Shown here: positions 7,736 through 17,299 of the stretch, piece after piece | Layout of the letters: every line of letters starts with the position of its first letter | Position numbering within the stretch: the stretch's first letter is position 1 | Origin: Chryseobacterium gambrini | Lineage (GTDB): Bacteria > Bacteroidota > Bacteroidia > Flavobacteriales > Weeksellaceae | Length of the DNA: 64,000 nt | NCBI RefSeq assembly: GCF_900156825.1 | Contig: NZ_FTOV01000002.1 | Location: 62,001 to 126,000, forward strand | Direction: 5' to 3' | Notes under the pieces: model-generated | Told to the model about the DNA's origin: nothing | What the model saw: the letters and a program-made list of their open reading frames with translations, nothing else | Databases searched by the model: none | Program-made: the position numbers and the translations under genes

Positions 7736-9709
7736 ATGAATATTAGCTCAATTAAAACACCAGGAGTGTACATCGACGAGAAAGATGCATTTCCTCCTTC
7801 CATTGCCAATGTGGCAACCGCCATACCTGCTTTTGTAGGATTTACAGAAAAGGCTCCCCAACAAAATGAACCCGTCAAGATAACCTCTATGCTGGAGTAC
7901 GAACAAATTTTTGGAGGTGCACCAGAACCCAAAAATGTAACGGTAGTTTTAGATGCAAACAACCAGCCTACCGATGAATGTAAGGTTACAGAAAGCGATT
8001 ATAAACTCTACAACAGTTTACGGCTTTTCTACGCCAATGGTGGTGGGGTTTGCTATATTGTTTCTATTGGTTTATACGGAGATAAACCTGCTTTTGATAC
8101 AGCCACAAAAGATTTATTTATTGCAGGTTTAGAAACGTTAGAAAAAAAAGACGAACCTACTTTATTACTATTTCCAGACGCAGTAAGTTTATCTGCAGCA
8201 GATTTAGGAGCTGTTCAAGTTAGAGCATTAACGCAGTGTAGTAATCTTATGGATAGGTTTACCATTATGGATGTAAAGCAAACTAAAGTTCAGAATAATG
8301 CCGGAAACCTTGATAGTGATAGCGGTGAATTCCGAACAAGAGTCGGAAATCAGTTCCTGAAATACGGAGCGGCTTATTATCCTTATTTACAGGCTAATTT
8401 TCCAAGTACATTTAGATTTAAAGACATTAATGAAGCAATCCCAAATGGATTTAAAACATTGTATCCCAACAATGCCGATTTAAAAGATAAAATTGATTTG
8501 TTTAAAAATTTATATACAGACATTATAACCCTTAAATCAAGTTGGACTACTATTTTAGCCGCTAACAAAAAATTGGATTGGGTTACTTTAAATGCAGCCG
8601 AATTAAATTCAAATCTTGGGAAATGTTGGAATTTATTAAAAGTTTTTGGAAATCCAACAGCTTTAACCGACAAACTAAAACAATATATAAATGAGGAAGT
8701 AATAACTCTTAAATTATTGTCTTACACACAGGATTTAGTCGATTTTAGAAAAGCATATCAAAAATTATCAAAATCAGTAGCTGACGATTCTCCAGTTGCT
8801 GCATTGGCTCTCGTAATTACGGATGCTGATTATAAAGGCAATTGGGGAACTATCTCAACCATCACAGAATCTGCTCCAATTAATAGATATGACGGAGCAC
8901 TAAGTAATACTATACAGGCGACCGTAGCACCTGATCCAATTGTTCCGAAACATGATATTCCTGATTTTACTAAAATTCAGGTTGTACTTAATAAGCTTCA
9001 TATTCAAATTATGAATGCCATAAATCAGGCATTTGTTTCAATTGAGGACTTTGAGTTAATAAATGAACGCAATTTAATTTTACAAATACCATTATATTCT
9101 ACAATTATTTCCAAACTTTCCCAAAAACTGAACACCGTTCCACCTTCGGGAGCCATTGCAGGAATTTATGCTCAAACAGATGCTACAAGAGGTGTTTGGA
9201 AAGCTCCTGCTAATGTAAGTATAAACGGAATTTTAGGCTTAACAGACGATCTCAACGATAAAGATCAACAGGAAATGAACATCCACGAAACAGGAAAATC
9301 CATCAATGCCATCCGGAAATTTACAGGAAGAGGAACCCTTGTCTGGGGAGCGAGAACATTGGACGGAAACAGCAACGACTGGCGATATATTAATGTAAGA
9401 CGTTTAGCGAATATGATTGAAGAAGCCACCAAAAAAGCCTGTATGCAGTTTGTATTTGAACCCAATGTAGCACAAACATGGATCAATGTGAAAGGAATGA
9501 TCGAAAATTATTTAACAACCCTTTGGAACGACGGTGCTTTGGCAGGAGCAAAACCAGAACACGCATTTTTTGTGGCAGTCGGACTAAACCAAACCATGTC
9601 TGCACAGGATATTCTGGATGGCAAAATGATTGTGAAAATAGGATACGCTCCTTCAAGACCAGCAGAATTTATCATTTTGGAATTCAAACAAATGCAACAA
9701 AAATCTTAA
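7736..9709 (+). CDS. Contractile sheath protein (Afp2/Pvc2-like)
   Basis: 657 residues from the ATG at 7736. An in-frame upstream ATG at 7682 would add a basic leader overlapping the previous gene and is not credible, because the sheath family starts with a short segment leading into TPGVYIDE. Features are IKTPGVYIDEKDAFPPSIAN at the start, a VGFTEKAP strand, and a C-terminal conserved region with GRGTLVWGARTLDG, WRYINVRRL, VFEPN and FFVAVGLNQT, all typical of phage/eCIS sheath proteins. The sheath contracts to drive the inner tube through the target membrane. Only one sheath gene is present, where Serratia Afp has three. The middle 300 residues (about 210-510) are poorly conserved and probably form the surface-exposed domain. 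Confidence 0.95.
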   Translation: MNISSIKTPGVYIDEKDAFPPSIANVATAIPAFVGFTEKAPQQNEPVKITSMLEYEQIFGGAPEPKNVTVVLDANNQPTDECKVTESDYKLYNSLRLFYANGGGVCYIVSIGLYGDKPAFDTATKDLFIAGLETLEKKDEPTLLLFPDAVSLSAADLGAVQVRALTQCSNLMDRFTIMDVKQTKVQNNAGNLDSDSGEFRTRVGNQFLKYGAAYYPYLQANFPSTFRFKDINEAIPNGFKTLYPNNADLKDKIDLFKNLYTDIITLKSSWTTILAANKKLDWVTLNAAELNSNLGKCWNLLKVFGNPTALTDKLKQYINEEVITLKLLSYTQDLVDFRKAYQKLSKSVADDSPVAALALVITDADYKGNWGTISTITESAPINRYDGALSNTIQATVAPDPIVPKHDIPDFTKIQVVLNKLHIQIMNAINQAFVSIEDFELINERNLILQIPLYSTIISKLSQKLNTVPPSGAIAGIYAQTDATRGVWKAPANVSINGILGLTDDLNDKDQQEMNIHETGKSINAIRKFTGRGTLVWGARTLDGNSNDWRYINVRRLANMIEEATKKACMQFVFEPNVAQTWINVKGMIENYLTTLWNDGALAGAKPEHAFFVAVGLNQTMSAQDILDGKMIVKIGYAPSRPAEFIILEFKQMQQKS

Positions 9710-9733
9710 TTATTAACTCTAAAACTATACATC

Positions 9734-10171
9734 ATGCCAAATACAGATTTTCCGCTACCTAAGTTTCACTTCAGTGTAGAATGGGGCGGTAGCAAAATAG
9801 CTTTTACAGAAGTTTCCGGATTAAACAAAGAAATGGATGTTATTGAACATCGCGTCGGCTCAAGCCCGGAATTTTTTAAGAAAAAAATGCCTGGATTGCT
9901 TAAACTTAGCAATATTACACTTAAAAGAGGAGTTTTTGCAGGAGATAATGAATTTTACGACTGGTACAATACAGTTGCATTAAATACCGTAGAACGCCGC
10001 AATATCACGATCTCTTTATTGGACGAAAACCACGAACCCAAAGTAGTCTGGAAAGTAAAAGACTGTTTTATAGTTTCTTTAAAATGCACCGATATGAAAT
10101 CTGATGCCAATGAAGCAGCCATAGATACTGTAGAAATAGCCAATCACGGATTTACCATAGAACACGTATAA
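9734..10171 (+). CDS. Inner tube protein 1 (gp19/Hcp-like, Afp1-type)
   Basis: 145 residues, the usual size for eCIS tube subunits. The family pattern is clear: FPLPKFHFSVEWGGSKIAFT, EVSGLNKEMDVIEHR, NITLKRGVFAGDNEFYDWYN and the closing VEIANHGFTIEHV. Hexameric rings of this protein should stack to form the tube that carries cargo and is ejected on sheath contraction. It follows the sheath by 24 bases and precedes a second tube-type gene by 11 bases. Confidence 0.95.
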   Translation: MPNTDFPLPKFHFSVEWGGSKIAFTEVSGLNKEMDVIEHRVGSSPEFFKKKMPGLLKLSNITLKRGVFAGDNEFYDWYNTVALNTVERRNITISLLDENHEPKVVWKVKDCFIVSLKCTDMKSDANEAAIDTVEIANHGFTIEHV

Positions 10172-10182
10172 ATCTAAACATC

Positions 10183-10641
10183 ATGTCTGAGAGCAATCCT
10201 ATTCCCGGTTTTTACTTTTCTGTAATCTTTGAATTATTGCCGCAATTTAGTGTAGATACAAAATTTCAAAGTGTTAACGGACTGAAAGTTACTATGGAAA
10301 CCGAACCTTATACGGAAGGCGGACAGAATAAATTCAAGCATCATTTGCCACTGCGTTCCGGATATCAGGATTTGGTTCTGAAAAGAGGACTTACCTCGGA
10401 TATGTCTGGTTTATCGATGTGGTGCAGTCAGGCGTTGGAAGATTTTGTTTTCTATCCTGCCAATCTCATTATTTCTTTATTAAACGAAAAAGGAAATCCC
10501 CTGAAAGTCTGGTATGTATCACACGCCATTCCGTTAAGTTATGAATTCAGTGATTTCGATGCCGAACAGAATAAAATTGTCATTGAGACCATTACGTTGA
10601 AGTATAACTTTTTCAAAGAACTTCCGGTTCCTAATTTTTAA
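10183..10641 (+). CDS. Second tube protein / tube initiator (Afp5-type)
   Basis: 152 residues with the same fold signature as the first tube gene (PGFYFSVIFEL, FQSVNGLKVTMETEPYTEGG, LVLKRGLTSDMSGLSMWCSQ, YEFSDFDAEQNKIVIETITL) but well diverged. In Afp/PVC the tube-initiator paralogue forms the ring joining the tube to the spike-baseplate. The ETEPYTEGGQNKFKHHLP loop is characteristic of that initiator group. Cellular role: assembly start of the inner tube. Confidence 0.9.
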   Translation: MSESNPIPGFYFSVIFELLPQFSVDTKFQSVNGLKVTMETEPYTEGGQNKFKHHLPLRSGYQDLVLKRGLTSDMSGLSMWCSQALEDFVFYPANLIISLLNEKGNPLKVWYVSHAIPLSYEFSDFDAEQNKIVIETITLKYNFFKELPVPNF

Positions 10642-10654
10642 TAATGATTAAAAA

Positions 10655-10828
10655 ATGGCTATTCAGATTAAAGAATTACACATCAAAGTAAAGATTGAAG
10701 AAGAGCCGGTAAATTCTGCCCGTTCTCAGCAAACAGATCCTTTAAAAATACAGGAACTAAAATCGCAGCTCATTAAAGAGTGTACCCGTGAAGTATTGGA
10801 AAAACTTAAAGAAAGAAAAGAAAGATGA
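10655..10828 (+). CDS. 57-aa conserved small eCIS protein (DUF5908 / Afp6-like)
   Basis: The frame ATG 10655 to TGA 10826-10828 encodes 57 residues beginning MAIQIKELHIKVKIEEEP and ending in a charged helix (LKSQLIKECTREVLEKLKER). The stop overlaps the next start (ATGA at 10825-10828), which indicates translational coupling. Size, position between tube and LysM genes, and the I(K/R)EL(H/V)I(K/R)V start fit the short Afp6/Pvc6 proteins and the DUF5908 family. The role is not established; perhaps a chaperone or minor structural part. It is easily missed because of its length. Confidence 0.8.
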   Translation: MAIQIKELHIKVKIEEEPVNSARSQQTDPLKIQELKSQLIKECTREVLEKLKERKER

Positions 10829-11595
10829 TACAGGCAGCATTAGGAATTATAGACAAAATGAGGATAGAAGTATATGAAACGAGCGACTATAAAAAGACCC
10901 CTAAAAAAACCATTTTCGTACAGCTTAATCCAGAGAAATATACCCGCCGGAACAATGTCGTATTTTCTGAAGACCAACCGATAGGAGCATCTTCAGGCAA
11001 CTTGGGATTCAATAAAATAGAAGGGGAGGAAGTAACGTTTGATTTTGTTTTTGACAGCTCGGGGGTAGTACCGCCGGGAAAAATAAAAGACGGAAAAGGA
11101 GAAATGTCTTTGCTGGATAAAGCAGGAGATGTCCTTGGTGCACTTTCACCCGCCATTGTCAATCCTTTTGCAGAAGTAAAATCTGTGGAAGAAGACGTTG
11201 AAGCATTTAAGAATCTTACCATTGGCTACAACGGCGATACTCATCAAACATCTTATTTGCAGATTCTTTGGGGAGGATTCAAGTTGCAGTGCCGTCTGAA
11301 AAGTATGGACATAGAATACACACTTTTCAGAAAAGACGGAAGACCTGTAAGAGCTAAAGTTAAATGTGTTTTTAAAGCAACCACAACTCATCAGATCATG
11401 GTTGCACAGCAGAACAAAACCTCTCCGGATCTTACACATCTCAGAACCGTTACGATGAATGACAAGCTGGCTTTGTTGGCAGAAAACATCTACGGAAATC
11501 CTTCTTATTATATAGATGTGGCTCAAGCCAATCAATTATTAAGCTTCAGAAAAACAGAAACCGGGCAAAACATTTCGTTTCCGCCCATTAAATAA
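10825..11595 (+). CDS. Tube-baseplate adaptor with C-terminal LysM-like domain (Afp7-type)
   Basis: 256 residues. The N-terminal 180 residues match the 'CIS tube protein' pattern: VQLNPEKYTRRNNVVFSEDQ, GEEVTFDFVFDSSG and LQILWGGFKLQCRLKSMDIE. The last 50 residues (VTMNDKLALLAENIYGNPSY ... LLSFRKTETGQNISFPPIK) form a LysM-like unit, as in Afp7/Pvc7 and phage gp53-type proteins. The protein links tube, spike and baseplate. Its start overlaps the stop of the 57-aa gene. The LysM part in this family is structural and need not bind peptidoglycan. Confidence 0.9.
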   Translation: MIQAALGIIDKMRIEVYETSDYKKTPKKTIFVQLNPEKYTRRNNVVFSEDQPIGASSGNLGFNKIEGEEVTFDFVFDSSGVVPPGKIKDGKGEMSLLDKAGDVLGALSPAIVNPFAEVKSVEEDVEAFKNLTIGYNGDTHQTSYLQILWGGFKLQCRLKSMDIEYTLFRKDGRPVRAKVKCVFKATTTHQIMVAQQNKTSPDLTHLRTVTMNDKLALLAENIYGNPSYYIDVAQANQLLSFRKTETGQNISFPPIK

Positions 11596-11601
11596 AATGA
11601 T

Positions 11602-13272
11602 ATGCCAGTTCAACCTTATATACCGACGGATGATCTTCTAAAGCTGGAATTTTTAACAGAGGGAAGAGATAATGGGCTCGACGCTTTACTTAAAGAAGCA
11701 CAGGTTACCTTTGAACTGAATAAAATACCTTTTGCAAAATTTACTTTTATCGCCTCAAATCCCGATGTAGATACGACAGCAGATCTACCGACAGATTTAC
11801 TTAAAAAAGGACAGAAAATAGAACTAAAAGTAACGGTAAACAAAAAACCTCAGACTTTGTTCAAAGGATTTATTAAGTCTATTGAAAATAGCATCAGCGA
11901 AAGCTCTACTACGGTAAAAATAGAATGTAAAGATCAGGCTTATCAATTAACGAAACCATCTAATGAATCTGATGACAGTACTGAAACTTTCAAAGCAAAA
12001 TTAGATAGATTTTTCTCTCAGGCTAATATTACAAATAAAATTGAATCAAAGGGACAAAGCTGGGAAGAAGAATACATCACCCACAATCCTCATACAATCC
12101 CGTGGGATTATCTGGTAGGATTTTTAGACTCAATCGGGATGATGGTGAATGTAAGAAACGGAGAATTCAGTACTTTGGATATTTTAGAAGCCGTTCCAGA
12201 AGAAAAATATGCAGCAGAAAACGGAATCAATGTATTCATGTTTTCAGGAAGAGAAGACGAATCAAAAAAATTAAGCAAAGCTTCGATTGAATATTGGGAT
12301 TCGTCTTCCCAGTCAATGGAAAAAATAGAAGCAGAACAGGAAGCTGAAAAAAATATAAAAACACTTACTCTTAATGAAAGCCGTTTTTTAACTTCTACAA
12401 TGACAAGAATGGCAAATACATTTCTTAAAAGAAGCAATCACGCTGTCATTCAGGGAGAACTTTCAACCTTCGGAAATCTGGAAGCCAAAGCAGGAGATTT
12501 TTTGATTTGTAATAAAGTCAATAAAGAAATTGATAAAAAGAAATTATTAATCCGTAAAGAATACCACACCTTCGAAAATGCCAGTTGGAAAACCGAATAC
12601 ACTTTTGGGGTAGAATCAGAACAGTCTTTTACTGAAATCAATTCGCCATCCGTTCCTGCTCAACAGGCGCAAACCGGACAAACCAATTCGGTGAGCGGAT
12701 TACAGATCGGCGTAGTTACTCAGATCGAAGAAGATCCGGATAATCAATTCAGAATAAAAGTAAGAATACCCACACTTTCTGAAAGCGGAGAAGGAGTCTG
12801 GGCGAGATTAGCCAATGTATTTTCAGGGAACGAAATGGGAAGCTTTTTTATCCCCAACGTGAATGATGAGGTGATTGTAGGATGTCTGGGAAATAATCCC
12901 GATACACCCATTATTTTAGGAAGTCTTTACAGTTCTCAAAATGCGATGCCGTTTCCGATTGAAAAAGAAAATTATACGAAAGCATTTGTAACCAAAGAAG
13001 GTACAAAAATACAGTTAGACGACGAGAAAAAATCTATTGAGCTCAGTACAAAAAAAGGCAATAAGCTTTTGATAAGCGATGATGAAAAAGGCTTTGTACT
13101 CGAAGACGAAAATGGAAACAAAATATTGATGAATGCAGACGGAATCACATTAGACAGCAGCAAAGATCTTATTCTTAAAGCCAGGATGGATTTCAAAATG
13201 GATTCTGCAAAAGCAGCGCTTTCGGCGTCTGCAACAATGGATGTAAAAGGATCAATCATAAAACTCAATTAA
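11602..13272 (+). CDS. VgrG-like spike protein (Afp8-type)
   Basis: 556 residues. Residues 1-340 resemble the phage gpD/gp27-type hub (FKGFIKSIENSISESSTTVK, then EEYITHNPHTIPWDYLVGFL). Residues about 370-450 are a gp5-type OB fold (IGVVTQIEEDPDNQFRIKVR, VGCLGNNPDTPIILGSLYSS). Residues 460-556 are a beta-helix spike with short repeats (GNKLLISDDEKGFVLEDENG). The trimer forms the central needle base. The PAAR gene starts 3 bases after the stop, as expected for spike plus tip. There is no C-terminal effector extension. Confidence 0.95.
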   Translation: MPVQPYIPTDDLLKLEFLTEGRDNGLDALLKEAQVTFELNKIPFAKFTFIASNPDVDTTADLPTDLLKKGQKIELKVTVNKKPQTLFKGFIKSIENSISESSTTVKIECKDQAYQLTKPSNESDDSTETFKAKLDRFFSQANITNKIESKGQSWEEEYITHNPHTIPWDYLVGFLDSIGMMVNVRNGEFSTLDILEAVPEEKYAAENGINVFMFSGREDESKKLSKASIEYWDSSSQSMEKIEAEQEAEKNIKTLTLNESRFLTSTMTRMANTFLKRSNHAVIQGELSTFGNLEAKAGDFLICNKVNKEIDKKKLLIRKEYHTFENASWKTEYTFGVESEQSFTEINSPSVPAQQAQTGQTNSVSGLQIGVVTQIEEDPDNQFRIKVRIPTLSESGEGVWARLANVFSGNEMGSFFIPNVNDEVIVGCLGNNPDTPIILGSLYSSQNAMPFPIEKENYTKAFVTKEGTKIQLDDEKKSIELSTKKGNKLLISDDEKGFVLEDENGNKILMNADGITLDSSKDLILKARMDFKMDSAKAALSASATMDVKGSIIKLN

Positions 13273-13275
13273 ATT

Positions 13276-13566
13276 ATGCCTGCAGCAGCAAGAACCGGCG
13301 ACATGCACGTTTGCCCTATGGTTACAGGAACAGTACCACATGTAGGAGGTCCTGTTTTACCGGGAGGAAATTCTACCGTATTAATTGGCGGAATGCCGGC
13401 TTCGGTAGTAGGAGACAGTTGCGTTTGCACAGGACCGCCCGATACGATTGTAAAAGGATCGGCAACGGTGCTTATTGGCGGAGTTCCTGCCGCAAGAATG
13501 GGAGATTCTACAGCACATGGAGGAACGATTGTTTTAGGTTGTCCCACAGTGATTATAGGAGATTAA
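13276..13566 (+). CDS. PAAR-domain spike tip (Afp10-type)
   Basis: 96 residues that are entirely a PAAR domain: PAAARTGDMHVCPM, three repeats ending in VLIGGMPA, VLIGGVPAARMGD and VIIGD, and conserved His/Cys residues (H11, C13, C53, H79 region) suited to a metal at the tip. The protein caps the VgrG-like trimer and makes the piercing point. There is no extension for cargo. Genes are tightly spaced on both sides (3 and 13 bases). Confidence 0.95.
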   Translation: MPAAARTGDMHVCPMVTGTVPHVGGPVLPGGNSTVLIGGMPASVVGDSCVCTGPPDTIVKGSATVLIGGVPAARMGDSTAHGGTIVLGCPTVIIGD

Positions 13567-13579
13567 AAAATTAAAAACT

Positions 13580-13996
13580 ATGAAAACAGATGACTTTTTA
13601 GGAAAAGGATGGGGATTTCCTCCTGCTTTCAATACTGTTACCAGAACAGTTGAATCCGTTTCCGGCGAGAAAGATATACAGGAAAGTCTACAGATTTTAC
13701 TGAGTACGCAGCTTACAGAAAGAATCATGCGTTCAGACTTTGGCTGTGATCTCACCCCGCTTCTGTTTGAAAACATTACGGTAACGCTCCTCACAAAAAT
13801 TAAAGGCATTATTGAAAACGCCATTTTAACGTATGAACCAAGAATAGATATAAATGATATTTATTTTGGCTCAGAAACCAATGATAAACAAGGGATTATC
13901 AGGATTGAAATTGAATACACCATTCGTGCAACCAACTCAAGGCTGAACTATGTATTCCCATATTATCTAGAAGAAGGAACTCATATTAAAATCTGA
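13580..13996 (+). CDS. Baseplate wedge protein gp25-like (Afp9-type)
   Basis: 138 residues. The N-terminal GKGWGFPPAFN, the segment QESLQILLSTQLTERIMRSD followed by FGCDLTPLLFE, and IRIEIEYTIRATNSRLNYVF match the gp25/IraD-like lysozyme-related family. In contractile machines this protein sits in the inner baseplate and starts sheath polymerisation. The core EPR-type motif appears as EPRIDI (residues about 92-97), as in true gp25 proteins. Spacing to the next gene is 4 bases. Confidence 0.95.
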   Translation: MKTDDFLGKGWGFPPAFNTVTRTVESVSGEKDIQESLQILLSTQLTERIMRSDFGCDLTPLLFENITVTLLTKIKGIIENAILTYEPRIDINDIYFGSETNDKQGIIRIEIEYTIRATNSRLNYVFPYYLEEGTHIKI

Positions 13997-14000
13997 CATC

Positions 14001-17000
14001 ATGGAAAATTGTTCTTCAAAAATATCAATCCATCAGGGAACGGGAACAACCCAAAATGCAAGGTTTTTATCAGCCTTACAACCCTCATATTTTCTTCTGG
14101 AAGAAAGAGAAGAGATAGATTATGTTGTATTGGCTCAGAAAATGGCTCAATACCTAAACTATTTTAATGAATCTGATTCTAATATTGCACAAAGCGACTG
14201 GTCATCATTTTTTGCTTATGAATCTACCGCAATTTTAGCCCGGATCTTTAAATGGAATATCGAAGATTATGAGAAAAAATACGAAAATGTTAGAAAATCT
14301 ATTGCATTAATTAATGATAATGAAGAGCAGAAAAAACGGATCAGAGAAATTTTTGAAAAAATTCAGAAAGATTTTACCAGCCTTACAAACAAAATCGACA
14401 CTTTAGATCATCAGATTTCAGTAAAAGAATTTTTATTAAGCTCCAAAAAAGAGATTGAAAAACAATTAAGCACTGTTCTTTCAAAGATTTCAGACGAAAA
14501 ATCAATCATCACTTTATTACAGAATTATCAGTTTAATAAAAATATTCAGAATCTTTTCGGATTGCTTTTGTATTGGAAAAACAGCACTGAAAAAGCATTC
14601 AATCAACAATTAGAAAGCTATCCTTCCCACACTCCGCATTATGCTTTGTTTCTGGCTTTTTTAAAACTTTTGGGCATTGCAAAAAATCACCTGAATGACT
14701 TTACAAAAAGACATCTGGATTTTTATTACAAAGACATTTTACAATTGCTTCCGCAGAAAGCACAACCGGATTTTGTTCATGTATTGATAAAACCTGCTGC
14801 CAACAAAAACGCTTTTCTGTTACCGAAAAACACCATTTTCTCGGCAGGAAAAAATTCGTTGGGGAAAAATAAATTTTACGCTTCCACTTCAGATCATACA
14901 ATTAATTCTGTAAAAATTAAATCATTTCTAAGCCATCATATTGATCAGAATATCTGGAAAAAAACAGATTTATTTCCCTTAAACGCTACGAATACTCCTT
15001 TTTCTGCTTTTCAGTCTTCAGAAAATACAGAAACAGGTTTGCTTTTGGCAAGTCCGTTATTTTACATGAAAGGCGGAACAAGAACTATTACTTTGAAATT
15101 TGATCCTCATATTTTAGATCCGAATTCATTTGATTTTTGGATGACCGGAGAAAAAAAATGGGTAGAAATTACTCAGGAAAATAAAGAATTAACGCAGGAT
15201 AAATATATTAAACTTACCATTCCTGCTTCTGAAAAAGCGATTGTTCCGTTTAATAAAGAAATTCATGAAGGAGAAGCAATTGAAACCATACATCCGATTC
15301 TTAAAATAATTCCTAAAAACAACACCGAAAAGATTGATTGCAAAACGCTTGAAATAGGAATCGCAGTAAACGGATTAAAAAACCTGATTGTTGCGACCGA
15401 CACAGGAGTTGTAGATATTAATAAACCCTTCAAGCCTTTTGAAGACTTCCCTAAAAACGGGAACGGATTTATTATCGGATGCAACGAATTTTTCATGAAG
15501 AAAGGTGCAACCGCAAAATTTTCAATCGAGAGCGATGCGTTGTCGTCTAATTTGTTAGCAGGGACGGTAAATTCTAACTTGGTAAATTCAAATATAACAT
15601 CAAACAACGCTCAGGTTTCTAATAAAGTTTCGGCAATTCAATCAGTAACAGCAACAAATACAGCTTTGTTATTTCAAAATCTGACGATTCATAGAGCCAA
15701 TATTTCTCATCTTCGTCTTGTTGACAATTCTTTATTATTTGAAATGAAGGATGGGAAATTTAGTAATGAAGGAAATAAAACTTTCAATTCTGTTTATACC
15801 AACAACAATCCTGTAAAAGAATATTTGGAAGACGAAATTCCTAACAAGGATACGATTTCCGGATACATCAGAATTCAGCTAAATGATAATAAATACGAGA
15901 AAGAAAAATTCTTAGAAAATTATATAAAAGCGGCTCAGGAAAAAACAACTTTGCCAGAAGTTCCTGTTATTCAGTCTTTGGTGATGAATTATTCTCTCAC
16001 TCAAAAATATAATTTTAATGCTTCAGATGATGCTCTTAATACATTAGAATTTTATCATCTTTTACCTTTTGGATATGAAAAATTACGTCCGAACTCTTCG
16101 CTGTTATTAATTCCGGATTTGCCACAAAAAGGAGAAATCTATATCGGATTTGAAAATGCACAGCCCGGAAACGGATTAAGCATTCTTTTTCAAATGGCAG
16201 AAGGAACAGCCAATCCGAGAAAAGAACCCGCCAAAATCTCTTGGGAATATTTGTCAGACAATCAGTGGAAACCAATAGACTCATACGATATTGGAGACGA
16301 AACACTCGGTCTACTGCAATCCGGAATCATTAATATTACCGTTCCTCATTTCGATAATTCGCAAACTGTTGTTTTACCTAAAAACCTGTTTTGGTTAAAA
16401 ATTTCAGTGAATGAATTAGACAGGATCTGTCATTTTGTAGGCATTCACGAACAGGCTTTAAAAGCCGTTTTATTTGATTTTGAAAATAACGGAAGCGGTT
16501 TTCTGGAGGTTACACCAAAAGAGACGGTTTCAAAACTATATCAACCCAATCCTTTCGTTAAAAAAGTAAAACAGCCATATCCTTCTTTCGGAGGGAAAAA
16601 GCATGAAGAAGATACGCAATTGTACCAACGCAGCAGCGAAAGACTGAGACACAAACAAAGAGCGATCACTTCATGGGATTATGAAAGACTCATTTTACAG
16701 GAATTTCCGGAAGTGTACAGAGTGAAATGCTTAAACCATTACCGATATGATTCAGAAAATGTTTCCAATGTTTCTGCGGGGTATGTAACGCTGATTCCGG
16801 TTGCAAAATCGCTTAATTCATCCACTGTTTGGGAATGGAAACCATTATTAAGTTTAAGTACTTTACAACGTATCAAAAACAGAATCATGGGATTGTGTTC
16901 TCCGCACGTTCGTTTGTGTATAAAACCTCCTGTTTTAGAAAAAATCCAGATTGGCTGCAAAGTAAAATATAAGGATATTCCCGGAGCAGATATCCGTTTA

Positions 17001-17297
17001 TATGCTAAAATGCTTGCAGAAACAATTAACCGCTACATCAGTCCGTGGGCTTACAGTGATATCGACATTGACTTTGGAAAAAAAATTGAATTATCCTCAC
17101 TGATTCAGTTGATCGACAATCAGTCTTTTGTAGATTATATTATTGATTTTAAAGTCAATCACCTCATTCTGGATGACGAAGAAAATACAGTCATCAAAAC
17201 AATGGCAGATGTAAAGGAAATTGTTCCGCAGACAGATTACACTTTGTTTATTCCGAATGATACCCATGAAATTAAAGAACTCAAAAACAACTGTTAA
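14001..17297 (+). CDS. Large baseplate wedge protein (gp6/baseplate-J type, Afp11-like)
   Basis: 1098 residues. Residues 60-250 are helical and charged and probably form a coiled coil. The C-terminal 300 residues carry the baseplate-J/gp6 signature: RLRHKQRAITSWDYERLILQ followed by EFPEVYRVKCLNH, a beta region with YVTLIPVAKS, and a closing region with IKPPVLEKIQIGCKVKYKDI and INRYISPWAYSDIDIDFGKK. This matches Afp11/Pvc11, which with gp7-type proteins forms the baseplate ring that triggers contraction. The following gene starts 2 bases after the stop, which implies tight co-expression. The middle region (400-700) is not recognisable. Confidence 0.9.
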   Translation: MENCSSKISIHQGTGTTQNARFLSALQPSYFLLEEREEIDYVVLAQKMAQYLNYFNESDSNIAQSDWSSFFAYESTAILARIFKWNIEDYEKKYENVRKSIALINDNEEQKKRIREIFEKIQKDFTSLTNKIDTLDHQISVKEFLLSSKKEIEKQLSTVLSKISDEKSIITLLQNYQFNKNIQNLFGLLLYWKNSTEKAFNQQLESYPSHTPHYALFLAFLKLLGIAKNHLNDFTKRHLDFYYKDILQLLPQKAQPDFVHVLIKPAANKNAFLLPKNTIFSAGKNSLGKNKFYASTSDHTINSVKIKSFLSHHIDQNIWKKTDLFPLNATNTPFSAFQSSENTETGLLLASPLFYMKGGTRTITLKFDPHILDPNSFDFWMTGEKKWVEITQENKELTQDKYIKLTIPASEKAIVPFNKEIHEGEAIETIHPILKIIPKNNTEKIDCKTLEIGIAVNGLKNLIVATDTGVVDINKPFKPFEDFPKNGNGFIIGCNEFFMKKGATAKFSIESDALSSNLLAGTVNSNLVNSNITSNNAQVSNKVSAIQSVTATNTALLFQNLTIHRANISHLRLVDNSLLFEMKDGKFSNEGNKTFNSVYTNNNPVKEYLEDEIPNKDTISGYIRIQLNDNKYEKEKFLENYIKAAQEKTTLPEVPVIQSLVMNYSLTQKYNFNASDDALNTLEFYHLLPFGYEKLRPNSSLLLIPDLPQKGEIYIGFENAQPGNGLSILFQMAEGTANPRKEPAKISWEYLSDNQWKPIDSYDIGDETLGLLQSGIINITVPHFDNSQTVVLPKNLFWLKISVNELDRICHFVGIHEQALKAVLFDFENNGSGFLEVTPKETVSKLYQPNPFVKKVKQPYPSFGGKKHEEDTQLYQRSSERLRHKQRAITSWDYERLILQEFPEVYRVKCLNHYRYDSENVSNVSAGYVTLIPVAKSLNSSTVWEWKPLLSLSTLQRIKNRIMGLCSPHVRLCIKPPVLEKIQIGCKVKYKDIPGADIRLYAKMLAETINRYISPWAYSDIDIDFGKKIELSSLIQLIDNQSFVDYIIDFKVNHLILDDEENTVIKTMADVKEIVPQTDYTLFIPNDTHEIKELKNNC

Positions 17298-17299
17298 CC

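Noticed and set aside
13269..13547. Minus-strand frame opposite the PAAR gene
   Set aside because: It is the mirror of the glycine/valine-rich PAAR repeats. The plus-strand frame fits the PAAR family exactly.
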